Shown here: piece after piece, positions 1 to 6,981 of the stretch | How the letters are laid out: each line of letters opens with the position of its first letter | Numbering within the stretch: position 1 is the first letter of the stretch | NCBI GenBank assembly: GCA_012510865.1 | Contig: JAAZHF010000298.1 | Location: forward strand, 1-8,698 | Origin: Gammaproteobacteria bacterium | GTDB taxonomy: Bacteria > Pseudomonadota > Gammaproteobacteria > Xanthomonadales > Xanthomonadaceae | DNA: 8,698 nt | Direction of reading: 5' to 3' | The notes under the pieces: model-generated | Database searches by the model: none | What the model saw: the letters and a program-made list of their open reading frames with translations, nothing else | What the model was told of the DNA's origin: nothing | Made by a program: the position numbers and the translations under genes

Positions 1-530
1 AACTTGAGCCGGGCGTAGGCGCCGGGGCCATCGATGCGCGCGACGACCTCGCGGAAGCCACCGTGTTCGCCGGGGTTGGCCGACTCGCTCTCGACCCGCC
101 AGCCCTGTCGCTCGGCGTAGCGGCTGTACATGCGCAGCAGGTCGCCGGCGAAGCTCGCCGCCTCGTCGCCGCCGGTGCCGGCGCGGCCCTCGAGCCAGCT
201 GCCGCCGTCGTCGCGCGCGTCGCGGGGGACGAGCAGCGCCATCAGCGTCTCGTCGAGTCCGGCCAGGCGCGCCCGGGCGGCCTCGACCTCGGCCTCGGCG
301 AGTTCGCGCAGCTCCGGGTCCGAACGCATGGATTCGGCGGCCTCGAGGTCGGCGCGGGCGCGGGCCTCGTCGGCAAGCGCCGCCGCGAGCGGCTCGAGCC
401 CGGCGAATTCGCGCGAGAGGACGCGGAAGCGGGCGGGGTCGGCGGCGACGCCGGGCTCGGCCAGCAGGCGCTCCAGCTCGTCGCGGCGCTCGGCCAGCGC
501 TTCGAGCTTACGGCGCAGGGTCGGCAGCAT
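1..530 (-). CDS. prfA: Peptide chain release factor 1 (RF1), N-terminal part, truncated by window edge
   Basis: RF1 recognises UAA and UAG in the ribosomal A site and triggers release of the finished peptide. The window holds 176 complete codons from ATG 530: an alpha-helical N-terminal domain (about residues 1-100, opening [19 protein letters not shown]) and the first part of the PCRF domain, with RAGTGGDEA at 116-124, [18 protein letters not shown] at 127-144 and GEHGG at 154-158. The stop-codon-reading and GGQ regions lie beyond position 1. An ATG at 533 would add one Met; 530 fits the family better, as I recall xanthomonad RF1 starting [12 protein letters not shown]. The start overlaps the last 23 bp of hemA and has no clear Shine-Dalgarno, so translation is probably coupled to hemA. 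Odd: G115, S126 and S148 stand where relatives usually have hydrophobic residues. Identity is secure; the function of this copy cannot be judged from half a gene. Confidence 0.95.
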   Translation of the reverse strand, partial: MLPTLRRKLEALAERRDELERLLAEPGVAADPARFRVLSREFAGLEPLAAALADEARARADLEAAESMRSDPELRELAEAEVEAARARLAGLDETLMALLVPRDARDDGGSWLEGRAGTGGDEAASFAGDLLRMYSRYAERQGWRVESESANPGEHGGFREVVARIDGPGAYARLK

Positions 531-1806
531 CATCGTCAGCCCGGGTGCCGGGTGCCGGCGGGAGCATGCGCATCACGGCGTCGAGCATCGCGGCGTCGCC
601 GCTCGCGGCCGCATCGCGCAGCGCGGCCGTGGGCGCGTGCAGGAGGCGGTTGGTGAGCGTGTGCGCAAGGTATTCCAGCGCCGCCTCGGGCGACTGGCCG
701 GACGCGAGCTGCTGGCGCGCGCGCTCCAGGACTTCGGCGCGCACCGCGTCGCCGTGGGCGCGCAGGTGCCGGATCGGGCCGCTGCGATCGCCCGTCGCCC
801 GCATCCGCGCGTAGCGCGCCACCTGCAGGTCGACGAGCGCTTCCGCGGCGGCGGCCGCCTCGCGGCGGGTGCGGCGGTTGTCCTCGACCGCGCGCGCGAG
901 GTCGTCCACGGCGTACAGGTAGGTGGCGCGCAACTCGCCCACCCCGGGCTCGATGTCGCGCGGGACGGCCAGGTCGCGCAGCAGCATCGGCCGGTTGCGG
1001 CGCGCGGCGAGGGCCGCCTCGACCTCGGCCCGGCGGATCACCGGTTCGCGGCTCGCGGTGGCCGAAAGCACGATGTCGGCGAGGTGCAGGTGGTGCGGCA
1101 GCTCCTCCAGCGGCAGCGCGGTGCCGCCGTGGCGGTGCGCGAGCTCCTCGGCATGGCGATAGGTGCGGTTGGCGACGACCAGGCGCTTGACGCCGGCCGC
1201 CGCCAAGTGCCGCGCGGCGAGCTCCACGGTCTCGCCCGCGCCCACCAGCAGGGCCACCGAATCCTCCGGCCTGGCGAAGCTGTCCTGCGCGAGGCGGACC
1301 GCGAGCGAGGCCATCGACACCGGGCTGTTGCCGATGCGGGTCTCCGTGCGCGCGCGCTTGGCGGTGACGAAGGCGTGCTGGAAGAGGCGGTCGAGCTGGC
1401 CGCCGAGCGTGCCGGCGCCGCGCGCGGCCGACCAGGCCTGCTTCACCTGGCCCAGGATCTGCGGCTCGCCCAGGACCATCGAGTCGAGGCCGGTGGCGAC
1501 GCGGAACAAGTGGCGCGCGGCCGCGTCGTCGGCGTGGTGGTACAGGTAAGCGTGCAGGGAGGCGGCGTCCCCGACGGGGTCCTCGGGATGCGTCGCCAGC
1601 CAGTTCGCGAGCGCGCGGCCGCCGTCGTCCGCCACCGCATAGAGTTCGGTGCGGTTGCAGGTGGACAGCAAGGCCACCTCGTGGACGCCGGGGAGCCCGC
1701 GCAGCGAGGCCAGCGCCTCGCGCAGCCGGTCGTCGGCAAAGGCCACCCGTTCGCGCAGTTCGACGGGCGCGGTCTGGTGGTTGAGGCCGATGGCGACGAG
1801 GCTCAT
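508..1806 (-). CDS. hemA: Glutamyl-tRNA reductase
   Basis: HemA reduces glutamyl-tRNA(Glu) with NADPH to glutamate-1-semialdehyde, the committed step of C5-pathway 5-aminolevulinate and haem synthesis, in the cytoplasm. The 432-residue product has normal family length. It opens [21 protein letters not shown] and carries the catalytic Cys50 in [11 protein letters not shown], His99 in [12 protein letters not shown], and the [11 protein letters not shown] signature at 112-122. The NADPH-binding segment is [14 protein letters not shown] at 184-197, and a helical dimerisation region follows to the C-terminus. ATG 1806 aligns with the family N-terminus, but no Shine-Dalgarno precedes it (GATTGACTCC). 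The 3' end overlaps prfA, the usual hemA-prfA operon. The divergent TPR gene starts only 30 bp upstream, so the hemA promoter must lie in that gap or inside the TPR gene's 5' end. No key residue is missing. Confidence 0.98.
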   Translation of the reverse strand: MSLVAIGLNHQTAPVELRERVAFADDRLREALASLRGLPGVHEVALLSTCNRTELYAVADDGGRALANWLATHPEDPVGDAASLHAYLYHHADDAAARHLFRVATGLDSMVLGEPQILGQVKQAWSAARGAGTLGGQLDRLFQHAFVTAKRARTETRIGNSPVSMASLAVRLAQDSFARPEDSVALLVGAGETVELAARHLAAAGVKRLVVANRTYRHAEELAHRHGGTALPLEELPHHLHLADIVLSATASREPVIRRAEVEAALAARRNRPMLLRDLAVPRDIEPGVGELRATYLYAVDDLARAVEDNRRTRREAAAAAEALVDLQVARYARMRATGDRSGPIRHLRAHGDAVRAEVLERARQQLASGQSPEAALEYLAHTLTNRLLHAPTAALRDAAASGDAAMLDAVMRMLPPAPGTRADDDAADPAP

Positions 1807-1819
1807 GGAGTCAATCGCT

Positions 1820-1828
1820 TGCTATAAA
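1820..1828 (+). promoter_or_regulatory. Extended -10 promoter element for the TPR-lolB-ispE unit
   Basis: TGCTATAAA reads as an extended -10 (TGn followed by TATAAA, 5 of 6 to TATAAT) in an AT-rich island of otherwise GC-rich DNA. No good -35 lies 16-18 bp upstream (GGCTCA-like), which extended -10 promoters can tolerate. The expected start site is about 1834-1836, right at the TPR start codon 1837, so the transcript may be leaderless. Prediction from motif and position only. Confidence 0.45.
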
Positions 1829-1836
1829 GTGCTGGC

Positions 1837-3582
1837 ATGACACGGCGACATTTTACGGTGCCGGGGCGGCAGGCGTCCCGCGGGCCGGTTCAGGAGGGCC
1901 GCGCGGCCGGTCCCGGGCTCGCCGCGATCCTGGCGGCGCTCCTGTGCGCGGCGCAGCCCGCGGCCCCGGCGGCGGCCGCGCCGGCGGCCGGGGCGGGCCC
2001 GCTGCGCGAGGCCATGGCGGCGGAGTTCGCGGTCCAGGCGGGCCGCCTCGACGAGGCCGTGGGCTGGTACCTCGAGGCGGCGCGCGCCGCGCCGGGCGAC
2101 GCGGCCCTGGCTGCGCGGGCCACCCGGTTCGCGCTGATGGGCCGCGACGACCGCGCCCTGGCCGAGGCCCTGGCCCTGTGGCGCAAGCGCGCCCCCGAGA
2201 GCCTGTCCATGCAGGCCGCCAGCGCCACCCTTGCGCTGCGCACCGGCCGCGCAGGGGCTGCCCGGCGCGAACTGGAATCCATGCTCCGCGACGATCCCCT
2301 CCGCGGCTGGATGGCCGCGTTCGGCGTCCTGGGCACCGGCAGCCGCGACCAGGCGCTGTCGGCGCGGGTGCTCGGGCAGCTGTTCGAACGGGGCGCCATC
2401 CCCGATTCACCCATGGCGCTCGCGGCCGCCGGGCAGCTGGCCCTCGGCCGGGGCGACGACCGGCTGTTCGGCCGCATCGATGCGGTGGCCCGCGAACGCC
2501 ATCCCGACGATCCGGCGATGGGCCTGCTCCGCGTCCGCCACCTGCACCGCGCGGGCCGCAGCGAGGAGGCCCGGGCCGTGCTCGATGCGCTCGCCGCGGG
2601 CGCGCCTCCGGCGGGCGTGCGCCTGCGCGAGCGGCTGGCGCTGGCCTATGCCGAGCTCGGCGATCCCGCCGCCGGCGCCGCCCTGCTGGACCAGGACGCC
2701 GCCCCCACCGCCGACCTCGCCCAGGTCGCCCTGCGCGCCTCGCTGCTGGCGGAGGCCGACGACAAGGACGCGCTGGCCACGCTGTATGCGCGCCTGGCCG
2801 AAGGGGCCGAGGTCCCCAATCCGGCGCGCCGGCTGCTGCTTGGCCAGGTCGCCGAGTTCCTGGAGCGCCCCGGCGAAGCGCTGGACTGGTACCGCAGCGT
2901 GCCCGGCGGGGAGCAGCGGTCGACCGCGCGGCTGCGCGAAACCAAGGTGCTGCACGACCTGGGCCGCAGGGACGAGGCCTATGCCGCGCTGCGAGACCTG
3001 CAGCAGGACGCGGACGCCGACGAGCGCCTGCGCCGCGACGCCTACCTGATGGAGTCCGAGCTCCGCCGCGAGGACGCCGACGACGCGGCCGAACTCGATG
3101 CCCTCGCGCGCGGCCTCGCCGCGTTCCCCGACGAACCGGCGCTGCTGTATTCGCGGGCGCTGATGTGGGAGCGCCGCGACGACATCCCGCGCGCCGAGGC
3201 GGACCTGCGCCGGATCCTGGTGGCCGACCCCGACAACACCGCGGCGCTCAATGCCCTGGGCTATACGCTCGCCGACCGCACCGACCGCTACCACGAAGCG
3301 CTGGAGCTGATCGAGCGCGCGCGCCTCGCCGAACCCACCAACGCCGCCATCATCGACAGCTATGGCTGGGTGCTGCACCGGCTTGGCCGGCACGAAGAGG
3401 CCCTGGTCGAGCTGCGCCGCGCCTTCGTGCTCGAGAAGGACGCCGAGATCGCTTCGCACGTCGGCACGGTGCTCTGGCACCTGGGCCGCCGCGACGAGGC
3501 CATGGAGTGGTTCGAGCAGGCCCGCGGCATCGACCCGGACAACCGCGCGCTGCGCCGGGCCCTGGACGAGATCGGGGCATGA
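1837..3582 (+). CDS. Exported tetratricopeptide-repeat protein upstream of lolB (function unknown)
   Basis: The 581-residue product has a long basic N-region (1-25), a hydrophobic stretch [14 protein letters not shown] at 27-40 and an Ala/Pro-rich segment to about 52, so it is probably Sec-exported and cleaved after an Ala. Cys37 is not in a proper lipobox (ALLC). The remainder is helical TPR-like repeats, for example [22 protein letters not shown] near 66-87. The clearest are at the C-terminus: [23 protein letters not shown] from about 469, then [24 protein letters not shown] and [20 protein letters not shown]. Related TPR proteins sit between hemA and lolB in other gammaproteobacteria; I know no established function. 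A scaffold role in the periplasm or at the outer membrane is inference from the signal and from lolB next door. ATG 1837 has no Shine-Dalgarno; GTG 1858 is possible but also lacks one. The stop overlaps the lolB start by 4 bp. Confidence 0.9.
   Translation: MTRRHFTVPGRQASRGPVQEGRAAGPGLAAILAALLCAAQPAAPAAAAPAAGAGPLREAMAAEFAVQAGRLDEAVGWYLEAARAAPGDAALAARATRFALMGRDDRALAEALALWRKRAPESLSMQAASATLALRTGRAGAARRELESMLRDDPLRGWMAAFGVLGTGSRDQALSARVLGQLFERGAIPDSPMALAAAGQLALGRGDDRLFGRIDAVARERHPDDPAMGLLRVRHLHRAGRSEEARAVLDALAAGAPPAGVRLRERLALAYAELGDPAAGAALLDQDAAPTADLAQVALRASLLAEADDKDALATLYARLAEGAEVPNPARRLLLGQVAEFLERPGEALDWYRSVPGGEQRSTARLRETKVLHDLGRRDEAYAALRDLQQDADADERLRRDAYLMESELRREDADDAAELDALARGLAAFPDEPALLYSRALMWERRDDIPRAEADLRRILVADPDNTAALNALGYTLADRTDRYHEALELIERARLAEPTNAAIIDSYGWVLHRLGRHEEALVELRRAFVLEKDAEIASHVGTVLWHLGRRDEAMEWFEQARGIDPDNRALRRALDEIGA
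1850..1855 (-). promoter_or_regulatory. Candidate -10 for hemA
   Basis: On the minus strand this reads TAAAAT (5 of 6 to TATAAT), inside the first codons of the divergent TPR gene. It would start hemA transcription near 1843 and give a leader of about 37 nt. No convincing -35 is seen at normal spacing. A weaker alternative, TATAGC at 1826-1821, would leave a leader of under 12 nt. Confidence 0.22.
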
Positions 3583-4229
3583 GCGCCCTCCGCCGCGCAT
3601 GGCCCGTGGTCGCCGCAGCGCTGCTCGCGTCCTGCGCGAGCCGGCCGCCGCCGGCGCCGGCGCTGCCGGTGCTCGACGCGGCGCAGCAGGCCCGCGCGGA
3701 GGCGATCCAGGCACGGCGCGCCGCTGCGCTTGCCGCCGAGCCGCGCTGGAGCCTGAGCGGACGGGCGTCGATCACGCGCGGCGCCGACGGCGGCAGCGGC
3801 CGCATCGAGTGGCGGCAGGACGGCGGGGCCTTCGAGGTCTCGCTCGCGGCGCCGGTGACCCGGCAGTCCTGGCGGCTGGCGGTCGATGCCGGGGGCGCGC
3901 GCCTGGAGGGCCTCGAAGGCGGGGTGCGGACCGGTCCGGACGGCCAGGCGCTGCTGTTCGCGGCGACCGGGCTCGACGTGCCGGTGGCCGCGCTCGGGGC
4001 CTGGTTGAGGGGGCTCCCGGCCGACGAGTCGGTCCACGGCCCCGCCGAAGTCCACTTCGGCATCGACCTGCTTCCGGCGCGGCTGGAGCAGGGCGGATGG
4101 AGCATCGATTACCGGCGCTGGCAGCCCGCCGACGGCCCGGCGCCCGCGCTGCCGTCGAGGATCGACGCGCGCCGCGGCGACGCCGGCGTCCGCCTGGTGG
4201 TCGATGGCTGGGCCGGGGCGACGCCGTGA
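3579..4229 (+). CDS. lolB: Outer-membrane lipoprotein receptor LolB
   Basis: LolB takes lipoproteins from the periplasmic carrier LolA and inserts them into the outer membrane; it is itself a lipoprotein. The 216-residue product (E. coli about 207) has a signal peptide, [15 protein letters not shown], with lipobox LAS-C19. Position +2 is Ala, not Asp, which predicts outer-membrane sorting. The mature part shows the LolB pattern: [10 protein letters not shown] followed by [21 protein letters not shown], then [11 protein letters not shown] and [21 protein letters not shown] near the C-terminus, matching the WTIDYxxY and LPSxxxL ending of known LolB. ATG 3579 overlaps the TPR stop (ATGA) and the lolB stop overlaps the ispE GTG (GTGA), so all three are probably translationally coupled. 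Sequence similarity in this family is low, but lipobox, length, C-terminal motif and position agree. Confidence 0.93.
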   Translation: MSALRRAWPVVAAALLASCASRPPPAPALPVLDAAQQARAEAIQARRAAALAAEPRWSLSGRASITRGADGGSGRIEWRQDGGAFEVSLAAPVTRQSWRLAVDAGGARLEGLEGGVRTGPDGQALLFAATGLDVPVAALGAWLRGLPADESVHGPAEVHFGIDLLPARLEQGGWSIDYRRWQPADGPAPALPSRIDARRGDAGVRLVVDGWAGATP

Positions 4230-5125
4230 GCGGAGCGGCGTGGTCGGCCTGGCCGGCGCCGGCCAAGCTCAACCTGTTCCTGCGCATCACCGGCCGCCGC
4301 ATGGACGGCTACCACGAGCTGCAGACCGTATTCAGGATCCTTGACTGGGGCGACACGGTCCACCTCCGTCCGCGCGCCGACGGACGGATCGTCCGCCACG
4401 GCGCGGACCTGGCCGGGGTGCCGGAGGCCGCCGACCTCGGCCTGCGCGCGGCCAGGCTCCTGCAGGCGGAGCACGGCGTCGCCCGGGGTGTGGACATCCG
4501 CGTCGAAAAGCGGGTGCCCGCCGGTGCCGGCCTTGGCGGCGGATCGTCCGATGCCGCGACCGTCCTCGTCGCCCTCGACGCGATCTGGGGCCTGGGCGTC
4601 GGCGGCGAGCGGCTGGAGGCGCTGGGTGCGCGCCTGGGCGCGGACGTGCCGGTCTTCGTCCGCGGCCGCAATGCCTGGGCGGAAGGGGTGGGGGAGCGGC
4701 TGGTGCCGCTGGACCTCCCGCCGGCCTGGTACCTGCTCGCCGACCCCGGCGTGCACGTGGCCACCGCGACGCTGTTCCAGAGCCCTGAATTGACTAGGGA
4801 TGCCCCGCCCGCGACAATATCGGACTTCGCTTCGGGTGCTCTGCTCGGCAACGTGTTCGAGCCGGTGCTGCGTCGCCTGGAACCTGCCGTCGAGGCGGCC
4901 TTCCGGGCGCTTTCGCGCGTCGGCACGCCACGCCTGACCGGGACGGGCAGCGGTTGCTTCGTCGAGTTCGCCGAACGCGGGCCCGCCGAGGCCGCGCTCG
5001 CCGGGCTTCCCGCGGGGCTTCGCGCCCGCGTGGTGGCCGGCGCGTCGCGCTCGCCGCTGCTCGATGCACTTGCGGCCTGGTCTCCGCAGGGGCGTCGCCA
5101 AGAGGTCCAAGGCACCGGGTTTTGA
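4226..5125 (+). CDS. ispE: 4-diphosphocytidyl-2-C-methyl-D-erythritol kinase
   Basis: IspE phosphorylates CDP-methylerythritol with ATP in the MEP pathway to IPP and DMAPP. It is a cytoplasmic GHMP kinase of 299 residues here. Visible motifs are [23 protein letters not shown] at 12-34 with catalytic Lys14, the ATP loop [14 protein letters not shown] at 98-111, [11 protein letters not shown] with catalytic Asp140, GNVFEPV at 208-214, and the third GHMP motif [11 protein letters not shown] at 238-248. The GTG start overlaps the lolB stop; GGGG at 4215-4218 is a weak Shine-Dalgarno. Recognisable homology ends near residue 283. The last twelve residues and the TGA stop lie inside the tRNA-Gln gene, with the stop in its anticodon loop, so the tail is about 16 residues longer than the E. 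coli enzyme. Residues 189-198 use codons unusual for this DNA (TTG, ACT, AGG, ACA, ATA), coinciding with a promoter-like motif. Confidence 0.97.
   Translation: MSGAAWSAWPAPAKLNLFLRITGRRMDGYHELQTVFRILDWGDTVHLRPRADGRIVRHGADLAGVPEAADLGLRAARLLQAEHGVARGVDIRVEKRVPAGAGLGGGSSDAATVLVALDAIWGLGVGGERLEALGARLGADVPVFVRGRNAWAEGVGERLVPLDLPPAWYLLADPGVHVATATLFQSPELTRDAPPATISDFASGALLGNVFEPVLRRLEPAVEAAFRALSRVGTPRLTGTGSGCFVEFAERGPAEAALAGLPAGLRARVVAGASRSPLLDALAAWSPQGRRQEVQGTGF
4790..4818 (+). promoter_or_regulatory. Sigma70-like promoter inside ispE, candidate for tRNA-Gln and prs
   Basis: TTGACT at 4790-4795 (5 of 6 to TTGACA) and GACAAT at 4813-4818 (4 of 6 to TATAAT) are exactly 17 bp apart on the coding strand. 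Transcription would start near 4825, about 260 nt upstream of the tRNA. The hexamers fall on codons that are rare in the surrounding gene, which suggests selection on the DNA rather than on the protein. Motif evidence only. Confidence 0.4.
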
Positions 5126-5164
5126 TCCCGGCATCCGCAGGTTCGAATCCTGCCGCCCCTGCCA
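5088..5164 (+). tRNA. tRNA-Gln (anticodon UUG), CCA encoded
   Basis: The 77-nt gene folds as a full cloverleaf. Acceptor arms are AGGGGCG and CGCCCCT; the D stem is GCC/GGC with an 11-nt loop containing GG; the anticodon stem is CCGGG/CCCGG with loop TTTTGAT (anticodon TTG at 5122-5124). The variable loop is CATCC, the T arm is GCAGG-TTCGAAT-CCTGC, the discriminator is G, and CCA is encoded at 5162-5164. It reads CAA and, by wobble, CAG. The first pair is A1-U72, where E. coli tRNA-Gln has U1-A72; both are weak pairs, which suits glutaminyl-tRNA synthetase. Its first 38 nt double as the 3' end of ispE. It lies 39 bp before prs, so it is probably cut from an ispE/prs transcript or one from the internal ispE promoter. 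No terminator follows. Confidence 0.98.
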
Positions 5165-5192
5165 ACACCGCCCCCCGGTCCACTGCGTCAGC

Positions 5193-5196
5193 GGAG
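5193..5196 (+). promoter_or_regulatory. Shine-Dalgarno that fixes the prs GTG start
   Basis: GGAG lies 7 nt upstream of GTG 5204. The nearby ATG at 5217 is preceded by AAAAAGGAAG but is out of frame with prs, so the GTG is the start. Confidence 0.75.
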
Positions 5197-5203
5197 TAAC
5201 CCC

Positions 5204-6166
5204 GTGAAAAAGGAAGATGGCAACCTGCTGATCTTCTCCGGCAATGCCAACCGACCGCTTGCGCTGGACGTGTGCCGCGAGCTCGGCGTGCGACCGGGAA
5301 AGGCGCTGGTGTCGACCTTTTCCGACGGCGAGGTGCAGGTCGAGATCGAGGAGAACGTGCGCCGCCAGGACGTGTTCGTGGTGCAGTCCACCTGCGCCCC
5401 GACCGCCGAGCACCTGATGGAGGTGCTGGCCCTGATCGACGCGCTCAAGCGCGCATCGGCCAGCAGCGTCACCGCGGTGGTGCCGTACTTCGGATATGCC
5501 CGCCAGGACCGCCGGATGCGCTCCTCGCGCGTGCCGATCACCGCCAAGCTGGCCGCGCGCATGTTCACCGCCGCGGGCGCCGACGGCCTGCTGACCGTCG
5601 ACCTGCACGCCGACCAGATCCAGGGCTTCTTCGACATCCCGCTGGACAACGTCTACGCCTCGCCGCTGCTGCTGGCCGACATCTGGCGCGCCCACGGCAC
5701 CGACAACATGGTCGTGGTCAGCCCCGACGTCGGCGGCGTGGTCCGCGCCCGCGCCATCGCCAAGCGGCTGGACGACGCCGACCTGGCGATCATCGACAAG
5801 CGCCGGCCGAAGGCCAACGTGGCCACCGTGATGAACATCATCGGCGACGTCGCCGGGAAGACCTGCGTGCTGGTGGACGACATCGTCGACACCGCGGGGA
5901 CCCTGTGCGCGGCCGCGGCGGCGCTGAAGGCCCAGGGCGCGACCAAGGTCGTGGCCTACTGCACCCACCCGGTGCTTTCGGGCGCCGCCATCGACAACGT
6001 CACCCGCTCCCAGCTCGACGAGCTGGTGGTCACTGATACCATCCCGCTTTCGCCTGCGGCCCGCGCCTGCGGCCGCATCCGCCAGCTGAGCGTCGCCGAG
6101 CTCCTGGCCGAAACCATCCGCCGCATCGCCTTCGGCGAGTCGGTGAGTTCCCTCTACGTGGACTGA
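5204..6166 (+). CDS. prs: Ribose-phosphate pyrophosphokinase (PRPP synthetase)
   Basis: Prs transfers pyrophosphate from ATP to ribose-5-phosphate to give PRPP for nucleotide, histidine, tryptophan and NAD synthesis; it is cytoplasmic and typically hexameric. The 320-residue product is close to usual length. Motifs in order: [15 protein letters not shown] at 39-53, QSTCAPT at 61-67, the flexible loop [11 protein letters not shown] at 94-104, [14 protein letters not shown] at 131-144 with catalytic His135, [15 protein letters not shown] at 173-187, IDKRRPKAN at 197-205, and the PRPP-binding loop [13 protein letters not shown] at 222-234. The loop reads DTAGT where E. coli has DTGGT, which I take as lineage variation. 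Translation starts at GTG 5204 with a GGAG Shine-Dalgarno. The gene follows tRNA-Gln by 39 bp and may be read from the lolB-ispE unit, from the internal ispE promoter, or both. Confidence 0.98.
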   Translation: MKKEDGNLLIFSGNANRPLALDVCRELGVRPGKALVSTFSDGEVQVEIEENVRRQDVFVVQSTCAPTAEHLMEVLALIDALKRASASSVTAVVPYFGYARQDRRMRSSRVPITAKLAARMFTAAGADGLLTVDLHADQIQGFFDIPLDNVYASPLLLADIWRAHGTDNMVVVSPDVGGVVRARAIAKRLDDADLAIIDKRRPKANVATVMNIIGDVAGKTCVLVDDIVDTAGTLCAAAAALKAQGATKVVAYCTHPVLSGAAIDNVTRSQLDELVVTDTIPLSPAARACGRIRQLSVAELLAETIRRIAFGESVSSLYVD

Positions 6167-6180
6167 CGCCCCCGGCGGGC

Positions 6181-6247
6181 GCGGTCCGGACCGCTTCAGA
6201 ACCGGCTTCCCTGGTCGCGGGGGAGCCATCCATCCGCCGCGAGGCGG
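6181..6247 (+). promoter_or_regulatory. Structured prs-rplY spacer: three tandem hairpins
   Basis: Three non-overlapping inverted repeats fill this spacer. GCGGTCCGGACCGC at 6181-6194 is a perfect 14-bp palindrome, foldable as a 5-bp stem with loop CCGG. GGCTTCCC (6204-6211) pairs with GGGGAGCC (6220-6227) through 8 bp including one G-U. CCGCC-GCGA-GGCGG at 6234-6247 is a 5-bp stem closed by a GNRA tetraloop. None is followed by a T run, so they do not look like classical intrinsic terminators. They would form the 5' leader of rplY; a regulatory or processing role is inference. Confidence 0.4.
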
Positions 6248-6273
6248 GCCAACCACAGCAAGTGAGCAAACCA

Positions 6274-6930
6274 ATGACCAGCAACAAGATCACGGCCACC
6301 AGCCGCAAGGACGAGGGGAAGGGTGCGAGCCGCCGCCTGCGTCGCGCGGGCCAGGTCCCGGCCATCGTCTACGGCGGCGACGCCGCCCCGCGCAGCCTCC
6401 AGCTCGACCACGAGAAGACCTGGGTGGCCAGCCAGCACGAGTGGTTCTACTCGTCGATCCTCGACCTCGAGGTCGACGGCAAGGTGGAGCGCGTGCTCCT
6501 GCGCGACATGCAGCGCCATCCGTACAAGCAGCTGATCATGCACCTGGACTTCCAGCGCGTGAGCGCCAACGAGGCCATCCGCTTCAGCGTCCCGCTGCGC
6601 CTGGTGAACGCCGAGTCCTCGCCGGCCGGCAAGACCGCGGGCGTGGTCCTGACCCAGGAGCTCAACGAGGTCGAGGTCGTCTGCCTGCCGGACAAGCTGC
6701 CCGAGGCGATCGAGGTCGACCTGGGCAACATGGAGGTCGGCGACACCGTCCACCTGTCCGAGGTGGTGCTGCCCGAGGGCGTCGAACTGGTCGCGCGCCT
6801 GGACGACGAGCACAACCCCGCCGTCGCCGTGGCCCGCCACGCGCGCGTCGAGGCCGAGCCCGAGGCCGCCGAGGACGAGGCCGGCGCCGACGTTCCGGCC
6901 GCCAAGCAGGACGCCGACGAGGAGAAGTAA
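6274..6930 (+). CDS. rplY: 50S ribosomal protein L25, long CTC/TL5 form
   Basis: L25 binds 5S rRNA in the central protuberance of the 50S subunit. The product is 218 residues from ATG 6274, well over the 94-residue E. coli form, so it is the two-domain CTC/TL5 type. The N-terminal 5S-binding domain (about 1-95) carries DEGKGASRRLRRAGQVPAIVYGG at 13-35, EWFYSSIL at 56-63 and RDMQRHPYKQLIMHLDFQRV at 77-96. A beta-rich C-terminal domain with SPAGKTAGVV and LNEVEVVCLPDKLPEAIEVDL follows, then an acidic Ala/Glu/Asp tail from about 190 (ending DADEEK). The in-frame GTG at 6262 would add MSKP. I prefer ATG 6274 because a GTGAG element lies 7 nt upstream and the N-terminus aligns better with short L25; the GTG has no Shine-Dalgarno. 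The gene lies between a hairpin-rich leader and a 13-bp hairpin, and next to pth, as in relatives. Confidence 0.96.
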   Translation: MTSNKITATSRKDEGKGASRRLRRAGQVPAIVYGGDAAPRSLQLDHEKTWVASQHEWFYSSILDLEVDGKVERVLLRDMQRHPYKQLIMHLDFQRVSANEAIRFSVPLRLVNAESSPAGKTAGVVLTQELNEVEVVCLPDKLPEAIEVDLGNMEVGDTVHLSEVVLPEGVELVARLDDEHNPAVAVARHARVEAEPEAAEDEAGADVPAAKQDADEEK

Positions 6931-6939
6931 GGCGTCCCG

Positions 6940-6969
6940 GGCCGGCGCTTCCACCCGGAGGCGCCGGCC
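6940..6969 (+). promoter_or_regulatory. 13-bp hairpin between rplY and pth burying the pth Shine-Dalgarno
   Basis: GGCCGGCGCTTCC (6940-6952) pairs with GGAGGCGCCGGCC (6957-6969) across loop ACCC: 13 pairs with a single U-G. It starts 9 nt after the rplY stop and ends 12 nt before the pth ATG. There is no T run after it (GGCGTCGACC follows). The 3' arm contains GGAGG, the only good Shine-Dalgarno upstream of pth, though at 20 nt it is far from the ATG. It could act as a U-less terminator, an mRNA stabiliser or processing site, or a translational block. The structure is certain on paper; the role is inference. Confidence 0.6.
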
Positions 6970-6981
6970 GGCGTCGACCCG

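Noticed and set aside
130..1827. 565-residue plus-strand frame opposite prfA and hemA
   Set aside because: Mirror of the hemA and prfA frames, with Arg/Ser/Ala-rich sequence lacking motifs; hemA has its full catalytic set on the other strand.
1811..1840. Sigma54 site in the hemA-TPR spacer (TGGCA followed by TGC-like bases)
   Set aside because: The GG and GC elements are not at the required spacing on either strand; the extended -10 reading is simpler.
1892..1897. Perfect AGGAGG that could mark a later TPR start
   Set aside because: No in-frame ATG, GTG or TTG follows at usable distance, and starting later would remove the signal sequence.
1944..4229. 761-residue frame running through the TPR gene into lolB
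   Set aside because: Only the part from ATG 3579 is protein-like (lolB). The upstream part is out-of-frame Arg/Gly/Pro-rich sequence, so this is not a fusion.
5207..5219. AAAAAGGAAGATG as an alternative prs start
   Set aside because: The ATG at 5217 is not in the prs frame; GTG 5204 has its own Shine-Dalgarno and gives the correct N-terminus.
4109..6274. 721-residue open frame on the minus strand across ispE, tRNA-Gln and prs
   Set aside because: Antisense to ispE, the tRNA and prs, with no coherent domain; few stop codons are expected in such GC-rich DNA.
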